Shown here piece by piece: positions 24,046-31,431 of a DNA stretch of 44,153 nucleotides. The stretch comes from JADZGC01 sp964391595 (lineage in GTDB: Bacteria > Patescibacteriota > Saccharimonadia > CAILAD01 > GCA-016700035), in contig CAYMMM010000004.1 of NCBI GenBank assembly GCA_964391595.1, positions 1 to 44,153 on the forward strand, in the 5' to 3' direction. The position numbers were made by a program, and so were the translations under genes. Position 1 is the stretch's first letter, and each line of letters begins with the position of its first letter. The notes beneath the pieces are model-generated. The model had not been told where the DNA came from. It did no database searches and saw only the letters and a program-made list of their open reading frames with translations.

Positions 24046-24401
24046 CGAGTAAAGAGCCTCACTATATACGGGCCGAACACACACACACCAACAAACACAG
24101 CTCCGACAGCAGCCACCAACACCGCACCGGCCATCATGTCCTTGACGAGCTTAACGATTTGATTATTCTCCGTAACGATGAGGTCAAGCGTTCGCTCGAC
24201 AGCCGTATTGACTACTTCTGCAAAGAAAACGAGTGTAATCATGGCAAGCACTAATGCCATCTCGGGGTAGCTTATACGCATCAATACGCCTGCGACGAGC
24301 GTTACGATAGCAGCAAGTACATGAAATCGAGCATTGCGTTCACGACTTATGACGACGCGTAACCCCTTCCAAGCATTTCGAAAGCTTACAAGCGTGACCA
24401 T
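24042..24401 (-). CDS. dgkA: Undecaprenol/diacylglycerol kinase family membrane protein
   Basis: A 119-residue protein with three membrane helices (about 26-42, 45-63 and 88-112). The catalytic stretch EVVNTAVERTLDLIVTENN and KLVKDMMAGAVLVAA match the DgkA/UdpK family. In Gram-positive-like cells this enzyme phosphorylates undecaprenol for wall synthesis; lipid choice cannot be told from sequence. It overlaps ybeY (16 bases) and adk (4 bases). The same ybeY-dgkA order occurs in Firmicutes. Confidence 0.93.
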   Translation of the reverse strand: MVTLVSFRNAWKGLRVVISRERNARFHVLAAIVTLVAGVLMRISYPEMALVLAMITLVFFAEVVNTAVERTLDLIVTENNQIVKLVKDMMAGAVLVAAVGAVFVGVCVFGPYIVRLFTR

Positions 24402-24886
24402 AGCGGTGCGGGCTCCTCATTTATTACACTCATAATAGCATGTGTCTTTTCCTCAAAGATTACTCGATCCTGCGTAGAAGCATGATCGAGATCTAACAAG
24501 TGGAGAAGGCCGTGGACAAATAGCGTAGCGAGTTCGTTCGCAAGCGTTACGCCAAACTTTTTTGCATTCGCAGCCGCAACTTCTGTGCAAATAACTATCT
24601 CACCTGCAGCACGGTCGTGCGCTTCCAGGCCTGTTTCGCTCAGCTCATGGCCAAGTGGGCTGAGGTCATACTTAAACGAAAGAACATCTGTAGGTTCCGA
24701 TCTTCCAAAACTTTTTTCATAAAGAACCGCCATATCATCGGCGTTTATAAAACCCACTACCACGGTCCCTCGTAAATCTGGTACCTGCTGTGCCCATGCA
24801 TGAAAAAGCGCGTCCCAATCAGTCTGTATCACCACTTTTGGCGGATTAACTAATGTGTAGCTTAGTCTCCGTGTACCTGTTTGCAA
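24386..24886 (-). CDS. ybeY: Endoribonuclease YbeY
   Basis: A zinc endoribonuclease for 16S rRNA 3'-end maturation and ribosome quality control. The H-X3-H-X5-H zinc motif reads HGLLHLLDLDH (His125, His129, His135 from the chosen start). EPTDVLSFKYD and AGEIVICTEVA are family signatures. The TTG at 24886 is proposed because GAGGAG, inside the end of yqeY, lies 10 bases upstream and the codon is one base past the yqeY stop; a TTG at 24910 is an alternative. Confidence 0.93.
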   Translation of the reverse strand: MQTGTRRLSYTLVNPPKVVIQTDWDALFHAWAQQVPDLRGTVVVGFINADDMAVLYEKSFGRSEPTDVLSFKYDLSPLGHELSETGLEAHDRAAGEIVICTEVAAANAKKFGVTLANELATLFVHGLLHLLDLDHASTQDRVIFEEKTHAIMSVINEEPAPLWSRL

Positions 24887-24887
24887 G

Positions 24888-25328
24888 CTACTGAAGCTCC
24901 TCGCGCGCAATCTTTGCAGCTAGGCTCCCGTCAAGACCATCAAATCTATCCTTAAGCCCCGCTATCAGTTGACCCATGCCCGCATTTCCAGAGAGCTCCT
25001 TACTGGCTACAATCTCTTTTGCGGCAGCTCGTACATCCTCTTCAGACGGCTGCTGCGGGAGGTAGCGCTGCAGAACAGCTAGCTCGGCGGATTCTTTATC
25101 CGCCAGATCCTGTCGATCGGCTTTAGTATACAAGTCAATTGACTCTTGCCGCTTCTTCGCTTCTTTTTGAAGAATCTGTAGCGCCTGCTGAGGAGAGAGA
25201 TCTGCTCTCAACTCAATCGAGTGATTCTTCAAGGCTGCCTTGAGTAAGCGCAGCACTTGTTGCGTAATTTCATCACGCGCCTTCGTAGCTGCAGTCAGAT
25301 CTTCTTCAAGGCGCTGACTTATATCCAT
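24888..25328 (-). CDS. yqeY: GatB/YqeY domain protein
   Basis: A 146-residue all-helical protein. The N-terminal part (MDISQRLEEDLTAATKARDEITQQVLRLLKAALKN) and the C-terminal GxGQLIAGLK-like block (NAGMGQLIAGLKDRFDG) match the YqeY family, related to the tRNA-binding tail of GatB. Its exact role is unsettled; binding to mischarged tRNA has been proposed. It follows rpsU by five bases, the standard bacterial neighbourhood rpsU-yqeY. Confidence 0.93.
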   Translation of the reverse strand: MDISQRLEEDLTAATKARDEITQQVLRLLKAALKNHSIELRADLSPQQALQILQKEAKKRQESIDLYTKADRQDLADKESAELAVLQRYLPQQPSEEDVRAAAKEIVASKELSGNAGMGQLIAGLKDRFDGLDGSLAAKIAREELQ

Positions 25329-25333
25329 CGACC

Positions 25334-25546
25334 TTAGCCTCGTATGCTTAACATTTCGCGAGTCTTTTGCTCCTTGCGCGTTCGCTTGCGTATAGCAATT
25401 TCACGCTCGGCTCGCTTGGTGAGGGGCTTTTCAAAATACTTCTTACGGCGAGCAGCACTTAGTACTCCTGCCTGAGTAACCTTCTTATTGAAGCGCCGAA
25501 TCAGACTCTCGAGTGATTCATCTTCTTTTCGATCAACATGCAACAT
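25334..25546 (-). CDS. rpsU: 30S ribosomal protein bS21
   Basis: bS21 lies at the 30S platform near the anti-Shine-Dalgarno sequence and helps initiation. The 70-residue product MLHVDRKEDESLESLIRRF... has the family body and the basic ERE-rich end. The ATG at 25546 is chosen because AAGGA lies about 11 bases upstream; the in-frame ATG four codons earlier touches that purine run and leaves no spacing. It heads a unit rpsU-yqeY-ybeY-dgkA-adk-map. bS21 is of interest because many genes here seem to lack a Shine-Dalgarno sequence. Confidence 0.95.
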   Translation of the reverse strand: MLHVDRKEDESLESLIRRFNKKVTQAGVLSAARRKKYFEKPLTKRAEREIAIRKRTRKEQKTREMLSIRG

Positions 25547-25606
25547 AAATGAAATCATCCTTCTTTTATAACTCTATTGAGTTGAGTAATCTTACAACAG
25601 ACATGT

Positions 25607-25635
25607 ATTTTAGCAGATTACTCTCAAAACAGCAA
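25607..25635 (-). promoter_or_regulatory. rpsU operon promoter
   Basis: On the minus strand the -35 is TTGCTG (25630-25635) and the -10 is TAAAAT (25607-25612), with a 17-bp spacer and an extended TGC. The leader is about 55 bases. Confidence 0.7.
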
Positions 25636-25665
25636 GGCTTAGCTAGCATCACCAATAATTCGTTT

Positions 25666-25731
25666 TTGTACACTATCTACAATGATATAAGATCATTACT
25701 CGCATACTTTCAGAGCTATAATAGTGTACAA
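25666..25731. repeat. Long-armed inverted repeat between recJ and rpsU
   Basis: Perfect 11-bp arms TTGTACACTAT (25666-25676) and ATAGTGTACAA (25721-25731) are 44 bp apart. A smaller stem AATGAT/ATCATT (25681-25697) sits between them. Transcribed from recJ it would form a cruciform-like RNA just after the stop codon; as DNA it has the form of a paired operator. Confidence 0.6.
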
Positions 25732-25736
25732 TAATT

Positions 25737-27452
25737 TTATTCATTTATGCCATTTCCTGTACTTATCTTGTCTTTTTCAAGAATATCTAGAAGCACCACC
25801 TCTACCCGACTCATCCCCTGCCACACAGACTTGCTCAACCTGACTATAGCTCGAATCGCATCTCCAATAGCAAGCTCTGGCCAACGTTCAGCTGCACCAA
25901 AGGCAATAACTTTATATTCATGACCATCTGCAGCTTCGTCTTTGAGTAGCATCTGATAATGGGCTTGTCCGGAACCAACCGGACGCAGAGACGATACCTT
26001 TGCGTCAAGCACAAAGCGAACGCCCGGATGCCCCTGCCCAGTTGGTTCAAGGCGCTCCAACTCCGCGTACCCCTCAAGTGAAGTAAATACTGGCTGAAGC
26101 CATGCGTCTACTTTTTCTTCGCGAGTCCAGACAGTGTCGTCAAGCTGAGCAATGTATGCATCGAGGCCTTCACGTAAAGCAGGTATGGCTTCCACTCGCA
26201 AAGTCATCCCAGCAGCGGCCTTATGCCCCCCAAACTTCTCCAGAATGCCAGAGTGCCTCTGAAGTGCATCAATGATTGAAATACCCGCAAAACTACGGGC
26301 CGATCCTTTTGCAACCTTGCCGGTTCGCTGCAGAAGGATTGCGGGTCGGCAAAACTCTTCACTTATTCGACTCGCAACAAGCCCCACAATGCCATGTGAC
26401 CATGACACATCACTCAGGACCAGCACTCGATCATCCAGTCGCTCGAGGGCTTGCTGCCTAGCAGCCGCCTGAATTTTCTTGGTATCAGCTTGCCGCTGGG
26501 TATTGAGAGCCTGGAGATACTCCGCACTTTCTTTCGCCGCCGATTGTGTTGAAGCTGTCAGTAAATTGAGAGCATATCGCGCATGTTCGAGTCGACCAGC
26601 TGCATTCAGTCTGGGGCCGAATTTATACCCCAGATCTTCGGCTCGAACTTCCCGAAGATCTACCCCCGCCACTGCTGCTAAGGCTTGAATCCCAAAACGT
26701 CTTGATTTGCGCATCACTGCCAACCCAAAAGCTGCAAGTGTACGATTTTCGCCTTTCAGTGGCACGACATCACAAACGGTTCCGAGGGCAGCGAGATCAA
26801 GTAGCCACTTCTCTTGCCCGGCAGCAAGCTTGTAATCGCTAGCTTTCTGTAGCGCTCGAGCCAACGCGAATGCAACCCCCACCCCCGCTAGATTCCTCTC
26901 TGGGTAGGTATTTTTTTCTCTTAATGGGTTGATGTGCGCGACAGACCCCTCTAAGGTGTCGCTAACAAGCGTGTGATGATCGGTGATAACGAGCTTAAGC
27001 CCAAGTCTTCCAGCCTCAAGTGCTGCTTCAGTAGCCGAGCTTCCGCAATCGACACTTACTACCACCTCAGCACCCTGCTGTTTTAGCGCCCGCAAGGCCT
27101 CGACATGTATACCATACCCTTCTTCAAACCTATCTGGGATATAGATCTCATGCGCAATGCCAAGCGATGTGCATACATCTCCTAGTAAGGTACTCGCTGT
27201 AAGACCATCGATGTCATAGTCGCCATAAATAATTATCGGCGCGCTCCCGCGTACATCCAGGATAGTCTGAACAGCCAGATCCATATCCAATAGCCCAAAC
27301 GGGTCACCAAGAGAATCGTATCGAGGGTTAAGGATGGTGTGAGCCTCTTGCGAGTCATAGCCCCTACGCTCAAGCACTAATTCAGCCAGCGAGGAATGTG
27401 ACAACTCTTCTTTCTCGGGCAGATCCCACTTCACTCGTGCAAAGTCTGTCAT
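25737..27452 (-). CDS. recJ: Single-stranded-DNA exonuclease RecJ
   Basis: A 5'-to-3' single-strand DNA exonuclease for recombination and mismatch repair. The 571-residue DHH-family protein has GDYDIDG at 77-83, VSVDCGS at about 132-138, DHH at 158-160, then the DHHA1 domain with RSFAGISI and GGHKAAAGMTL, and an OB-like C-terminal domain. All metal-binding motifs are present. AGGGGAT lies before the ATG, 18 bases after the stop of a small Arg-rich ORF, so it is read together with the HTH gene. Confidence 0.97.
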   Translation of the reverse strand: MTDFARVKWDLPEKEELSHSSLAELVLERRGYDSQEAHTILNPRYDSLGDPFGLLDMDLAVQTILDVRGSAPIIIYGDYDIDGLTASTLLGDVCTSLGIAHEIYIPDRFEEGYGIHVEALRALKQQGAEVVVSVDCGSSATEAALEAGRLGLKLVITDHHTLVSDTLEGSVAHINPLREKNTYPERNLAGVGVAFALARALQKASDYKLAAGQEKWLLDLAALGTVCDVVPLKGENRTLAAFGLAVMRKSRRFGIQALAAVAGVDLREVRAEDLGYKFGPRLNAAGRLEHARYALNLLTASTQSAAKESAEYLQALNTQRQADTKKIQAAARQQALERLDDRVLVLSDVSWSHGIVGLVASRISEEFCRPAILLQRTGKVAKGSARSFAGISIIDALQRHSGILEKFGGHKAAAGMTLRVEAIPALREGLDAYIAQLDDTVWTREEKVDAWLQPVFTSLEGYAELERLEPTGQGHPGVRFVLDAKVSSLRPVGSGQAHYQMLLKDEAADGHEYKVIAFGAAERWPELAIGDAIRAIVRLSKSVWQGMSRVEVVLLDILEKDKISTGNGINE

Positions 27453-27470
27453 ATCCCCTATTATGCTAGA

Positions 27471-27632
27471 CTAGCGAACAAAATACGAGTGAGTAGCACG
27501 CGAGCGAAAGCCTAAGGGCATATACGTCTGGTGGGCTCGCGTAGTTGTGCCGCTTCGTTGAGCTCGATCGCGTTGCCTTACCCGATCGACGCGTTTGATA
27601 TCTTGCATAACTTTTGTGAACAAACGCTTCAT
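27471..27632 (-). CDS. Small Arg-rich protein, 53 residues
   Basis: A complete ORF below usual length cut-offs, running from an ATG that overlaps the TGA of the winged-helix gene (ATGA) to a TAG 18 bases before recJ. The product has 11 Arg, 3 Lys and 2 His in 53 residues and no hydrophobic segment. The basic stretch KRVDRVRQRDRAQR at 13-26 reads as an amphipathic helix that could bind nucleic acid. It fills an otherwise unexplained gap of the recJ unit. I recognise no family; reality rests on position, coupling and completeness. Confidence 0.6.
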   Translation of the reverse strand: MKRLFTKVMQDIKRVDRVRQRDRAQRSGTTTRAHQTYMPLGFRSRATHSYFVR

Positions 27633-27910
27633 AATTCTTTCTTTGTTTTTCTCGTAGTCTTGAGTACCATCGACTGCAATTCTTTATATAGTAAGAAATT
27701 TTGATTCACCCAAAAGAGCTTTGTATTAGCTTGCTTTTCAGTCTGCACATACTTAATGCGCGCAAGCCTATCGAGCTCACGCGCAACATTACCCGGATCC
27801 TCGCGAATCAATTTTGCAAGCCCACGAACATGAACGCGATAATCCGGGTATTTAGAAAATACGGTGATAATTTTTCTACGTGTTTTTGATGTTATGAAAT
27901 GTTGGAGCAT
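27629..27910 (-). CDS. Winged-helix DNA-binding protein
   Basis: A 93-residue protein with a winged helix-turn-helix over most of its length: SKTRRKIITVFSKYP, then VHVRGLAKLIREDPGNVARELDRLARIKYV (recognition helix at about 37-47) and a wing TEKQANTKLFWVN. It resembles ArsR/MarR-like small regulators that often sit with nucleotidyltransferase genes in archaea and CPR bacteria. A basic tail (KTTRKTKKEL) ends it. It heads a unit with a 53-residue ORF and recJ and is divergent from the zinc-ribbon/pilin-like gene, so either could be its target. Confidence 0.82.
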   Translation of the reverse strand: MLQHFITSKTRRKIITVFSKYPDYRVHVRGLAKLIREDPGNVARELDRLARIKYVQTEKQANTKLFWVNQNFLLYKELQSMVLKTTRKTKKEL

Positions 27911-27968
27911 TTGTATGACTACCAGTTTTATTTTTCTGATTGTTTGGTGTTGCTAAAAAAGTAACTAT

Positions 27969-27997
27969 AGCATATATCACAACAGTATTATTTACAA
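27969..27997 (-). promoter_or_regulatory. Promoter of the winged-helix-recJ unit
   Basis: On the minus strand the -35 is TTGTAA (27992-27997) and the -10 is TATGCT (27969-27974), with a 17-bp spacer. The leader is about 52 bases. Confidence 0.6.
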
Positions 27998-28020
27998 TAG
28001 TTAGGAACCAACATTTCGGC

Positions 28021-28026
28021 TACAAT
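28021..28026 (+). promoter_or_regulatory. -10 element of the zinc-ribbon/pilin-like gene
   Basis: TACAAT lies 12 bases before the ATG at 28039, with no Shine-Dalgarno in the gap and only a weak -35 (TAGTTA at 17-bp spacing). Confidence 0.5.
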
Positions 28027-28038
28027 AGTGGTTAAGCT

Positions 28039-29046
28039 ATGTTTCAATCTTGTCCAGCATGCGGATCAGCGATGGTCTCTACAGATATAGGATACGCCTG
28101 CCCTACTTGTGGTGAACGGGTATCAACTCAAGCTACCCCAACTAGCGGCAAAGAAACGCCTGTAATAGTGAATGATGACTTTGGTCAGTTCTCAAATAGT
28201 AAAAACGGCCTTACTGCAAACGAGACTACTCCACCTCGTCCTCAAATAATCAACCACCATAGCTCCAGCCAATACCGAAAAAGACTACAAGAACGACTCA
28301 GTGCACTGGAAATCCCTGAGATAGAATCTCCGGCGGCAATGCCCGAAATAAGCGCTCCATCCAATACTGACAACAAAACTGAGCCCTTCGCGGCAAACAA
28401 GCAGAAGAACCCCAATAATAACAATGATCCCTCGCTCACCGCTGATGAACAGGCCTTACTCCATACTGCTCTAGCAGAATCACAAAACCGTGATGTGCAA
28501 ACACACCAGTCGGTACATCATGGAACCGCTGCAGAGCGAGCTGAGCAACTCATGCGCGCTGCTGCCACGCAGCCAAATAGCATAACCGCATACAAAAACC
28601 AGATATTAATCACCGTAAGTGTAGTGGTTATTGGCGGTGCCATACTCACTGGATGGGCGCTCACCAGAGCTCCTCAAAAACCTTCAAGTCAGACAATTGA
28701 CAGCGTCTCGCCTTCTGCTACACCCTCAAATCAAGCCCAACAGGCTCGCGATAAAGTTCGTAAATCGGACCTCAATACCCTGTCGATCGGGCTAGAATCA
28801 TATAAGAAAAATGCCGGCGTCTACCCTTCCGGCTCGAACATCTCCGTTCTCGAGCCACTGACACAGACCTCACCGCCATATATTACAAAGATACCCATTG
28901 ACCCGTCTTCAAAAGAAAACGGGAGCATACAGTACGGCTACACGTCAGATGGGAAAAGCTTTACGCTCTCCACTGTCCTAGAAAACAAATCTGATCCAGA
29001 TACACGTAACGGTGTCTACGTCGTCAAGAATAATACGTCAGACTAG
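28039..29046 (+). CDS. Zinc-ribbon, transmembrane and pseudopilin-like fusion protein
   Basis: A 335-residue protein with an unusual order of parts. Residues 5-25 are a zinc ribbon, CPAC and CPTC. Residues about 30-185 are polar and disordered. One membrane helix, ILITVSVVVIGGAILTGWAL, spans about 189-208. Outside it, residues about 235-330 (DLNTLSIGLESYKKNAGVYPSG ... IPIDPSSKENGSIQYGY) resemble the globular half of type II secretion GspG and type IV pilin proteins. There is no prepilin-peptidase site (G/FxxxE), so it should stay anchored rather than polymerise. It could be a membrane sensor or docking protein for a pilus; this is inference. It overlaps secF by four bases, tail to tail. Confidence 0.8.
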   Translation: MFQSCPACGSAMVSTDIGYACPTCGERVSTQATPTSGKETPVIVNDDFGQFSNSKNGLTANETTPPRPQIINHHSSSQYRKRLQERLSALEIPEIESPAAMPEISAPSNTDNKTEPFAANKQKNPNNNNDPSLTADEQALLHTALAESQNRDVQTHQSVHHGTAAERAEQLMRAAATQPNSITAYKNQILITVSVVVIGGAILTGWALTRAPQKPSSQTIDSVSPSATPSNQAQQARDKVRKSDLNTLSIGLESYKKNAGVYPSGSNISVLEPLTQTSPPYITKIPIDPSSKENGSIQYGYTSDGKSFTLSTVLENKSDPDTRNGVYVVKNNTSD

Positions 29047-29972
29047 CGTTTCTTAGGCTTTTGCTTTGAGGTAGCTTGCTTGCGAGTACGTCTCTTTTGC
29101 TTGAAGGTATGCCATGCGACAAGCATTGGTGCGGCATTAAAGATAGATGAATAGGTACCCGAGATAATGCCAATAAGTAGTGCGAGCACAAACAGACGGA
29201 TAGTCTCACCACCGAAAATAAGCAAAGCGAGGAGTGTAAAGACTACAGTGAGGCTTGTCGCAAGTGAACGAGCGAGCGTTTCAACAATACTATCATTTAC
29301 AACTACCTCGAATTGCTCATTCGAGCGTTTGAGGTTCTCTCGAATTCGGTCGTACACCACAATCGTGTCATGCACCGAAAAGCCAATAGCAGTCAGTACT
29401 GCGGTCACGAAGAGTGAGTCGATCTCGACTTTAGCGAAATGGCCGAGGAGTGAAAATACCCCTATAATCACCACCGTATCGTGTAAAAGTGCGATTATGG
29501 CCGTGATCCCAAAGCTCCACGGACTAACTGGCGGTGGAGTGTTACGAAAAGCAAATGCGATAAAGAAGACAATCACAAGCGAAGCCAACCCGACCGATAC
29601 AAATGCGTTACGCGTAATATCACGGCTGACGGCAGGACCTATCGACTCGAAGCTAGTTTGCTGGGCATTGCGCTCCTGAAGCTTAGCCTTCACTTCGTTG
29701 CTCGTGACCGTGGAGTCCTTGCCTTCGGCGTCCCTATAGCGTGCGAGAAGCCGATCCCCACCGGTTGTGGTAATGATAATGTCGCGCGCCCCAACGCCTT
29801 GGAGGGCCTCACGAAGGAACTGCTGATCTTGTGTGCCAGCTACCTCCATGACTTGCCCACCAGCGAAGTCAATGCCTGGTCGTAAGCCCCACAAGAATAT
29901 TGAGACGATGCCAGGGATGATAACCGCTAAAGATATCGCAAACCAAAGACGGCGACGCCCGATAATGTTCAT
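29043..29972 (-). CDS. secF: Protein translocase subunit SecF
   Basis: With SecD it uses the proton gradient to pull exported proteins out of the SecYEG channel. The 309-residue protein has six membrane helices, the N-terminal PGIDFAGGQVMEV motif of the RND-like family, and the DTIVVYDRIREN motif with its Asp in helix 4-5. Its start overlaps the secD stop by four bases. There is no separate YajC gene beside them. Confidence 0.97.
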   Translation of the reverse strand: MNIIGRRRLWFAISLAVIIPGIVSIFLWGLRPGIDFAGGQVMEVAGTQDQQFLREALQGVGARDIIITTTGGDRLLARYRDAEGKDSTVTSNEVKAKLQERNAQQTSFESIGPAVSRDITRNAFVSVGLASLVIVFFIAFAFRNTPPPVSPWSFGITAIIALLHDTVVIIGVFSLLGHFAKVEIDSLFVTAVLTAIGFSVHDTIVVYDRIRENLKRSNEQFEVVVNDSIVETLARSLATSLTVVFTLLALLIFGGETIRLFVLALLIGIISGTYSSIFNAAPMLVAWHTFKQKRRTRKQATSKQKPKKR

Positions 29973-31321
29973 TTAGTCGATCCTTTCTTTGGTTTTTTCG
30001 AGGCTGGATCTTCTTCCGCAAAAGAAATGCCGCTATAACGCCTCGGGCTCGATCCGAAGGCAGTGTCCGCAAACAATTGCAGAAACGTTCGGGAAATCGT
30101 AATCGCAGTCAGCATCGATATCGCTACCCCTATTGCAAGTGTAACGGCAAACCCTTTTATGATCGGGGCTCCGAAGGTATAGAGAATAAAGCAGGTTAAG
30201 AGAGTGCTAATGTTTGAGTCACGTATTGAGCTCCATGCCCGCTTAAACCCGGTTATCATGGCCGTATGCACCGTCTTACCAGATCTGATTTCTTCTTTCA
30301 TACGCTCAAAGATCAAGATATTCGCATCGACTGCCATACCAATCGATAAAATGAAGCCCGCAATCCCTGCAAGCGTCAATACAATCGGCCATGGAGTGAG
30401 ACTTGATAGCTTAAAAAGCACTAAGTTAAACAATGCGTACAGGGAAAGCGCCGCACTCGCCAACAGACCAGCCCATCGATACGAGAAAATCATGAAGATC
30501 ATAACGGCTGCAATACCTATGACTCCTGCGATAAGCGAGCGAGCGATAGATTCTGAGCCTAATGTGGCCCCAACCGTTCGCTGACTCGACAAAGAAACTG
30601 GCACAGGAAGCGCACCCGCATTCAATAGAACTGCCGTTTCCTTAGCCGTCTTGACGTCAGCAAAACCTGTCATCTGCCCAACACCATCGGTGATCGGCGA
30701 CGATACACTGCCATTAAAAAGCACATCGTTATCCAAAACGATCACCAGCCTGCCCCCGTTCTTATTTATCTCACTAGTCAAATCTGAGAATTTTTTCGTT
30801 GCATCACCTGGCTTCATTGTAAACCTAATGATCGGTGTCGCGGTCTGGGGGTCGATGTCAGCCGTAGCCTTGTCGAGATCCTTACCGCTCAACTCCGTAG
30901 ATTGCGGTACGGCATTCTCGCCACCAGGAATTGAATAAAACGAAAGCTGTGCCGTACGACCAATTTGCTCGGCCGCAGCCTGCGCATCAGTCACACCCGG
31001 CAGCTGCACAACAATACGACTCTCACCTGACTGCTGAATTAATGCCTCACTGGTACCGGTGGGGTTTATCCGCTTCGTGATGACGTTTAACACGCCATCC
31101 ATTGCCTCGGCTTTTTGATTGGCCGGCAAATCTTTAAGGTCCGCTTCGTACGTTAGGCTCGTCCCACCCTGAAGGTCAAGTCCCAGCTTCACTTTTAGTG
31201 CTGTATTCTTGATGCCAACCGCACGCAAAATACGATCCTCGCGAGGAAACGCTAAAGCAATCGCAATAGCTGCGAGAAGCATAATAAAAACCAGTCGTCG
31301 TTTCAGTTGCTTTGGTTGCAT
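29969..31321 (-). CDS. secD: Protein translocase subunit SecD
   Basis: SecD partner of SecF, 450 residues, shorter than the E. coli protein (615). It has a first membrane helix (10-27), the KLGLDLQGGTSLTYEAD motif after it, a reduced periplasmic P1 domain (about 60-250), and five C-terminal helices with GMAVDANILIFERMKEE. The promoter at 31335-31363 leaves only about six bases of leader and no Shine-Dalgarno sequence. Confidence 0.97.
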   Translation of the reverse strand: MQPKQLKRRLVFIMLLAAIAIALAFPREDRILRAVGIKNTALKVKLGLDLQGGTSLTYEADLKDLPANQKAEAMDGVLNVITKRINPTGTSEALIQQSGESRIVVQLPGVTDAQAAAEQIGRTAQLSFYSIPGGENAVPQSTELSGKDLDKATADIDPQTATPIIRFTMKPGDATKKFSDLTSEINKNGGRLVIVLDNDVLFNGSVSSPITDGVGQMTGFADVKTAKETAVLLNAGALPVPVSLSSQRTVGATLGSESIARSLIAGVIGIAAVMIFMIFSYRWAGLLASAALSLYALFNLVLFKLSSLTPWPIVLTLAGIAGFILSIGMAVDANILIFERMKEEIRSGKTVHTAMITGFKRAWSSIRDSNISTLLTCFILYTFGAPIIKGFAVTLAIGVAISMLTAITISRTFLQLFADTAFGSSPRRYSGISFAEEDPASKKPKKGSTK

Positions 31322-31334
31322 ACTCTAAGCACAA

Positions 31335-31363
31335 ATCATAGCTGATACTATCAGATCAGTCAA
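31335..31363 (-). promoter_or_regulatory. secDF promoter with palindrome in the spacer
   Basis: On the minus strand the -35 is TTGACT (31358-31363) and the -10 is TATGAT (31335-31340), with a 17-bp spacer. The spacer contains the perfect palindrome CTGATACTATCAG (31342-31354), 6-bp arms about one base. Thirteen bases separate the -10 from the ATG. Confidence 0.72.
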
Positions 31364-31407
31364 AGTCACCCAAAGGAGGTATTTATACCGCATGGCAGCA
31401 CTCCTAA

Positions 31408-31416
31408 TGCTACACT
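31408..31416 (+). promoter_or_regulatory. priA extended -10 promoter
   Basis: TGC-TACACT (hexamer 31411-31416) is an extended -10 without a good -35. The ATG at 31432 follows after 15 bases that include GGAG. Confidence 0.5.
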
Positions 31417-31431
31417 AGAGTGGAGACGAAT

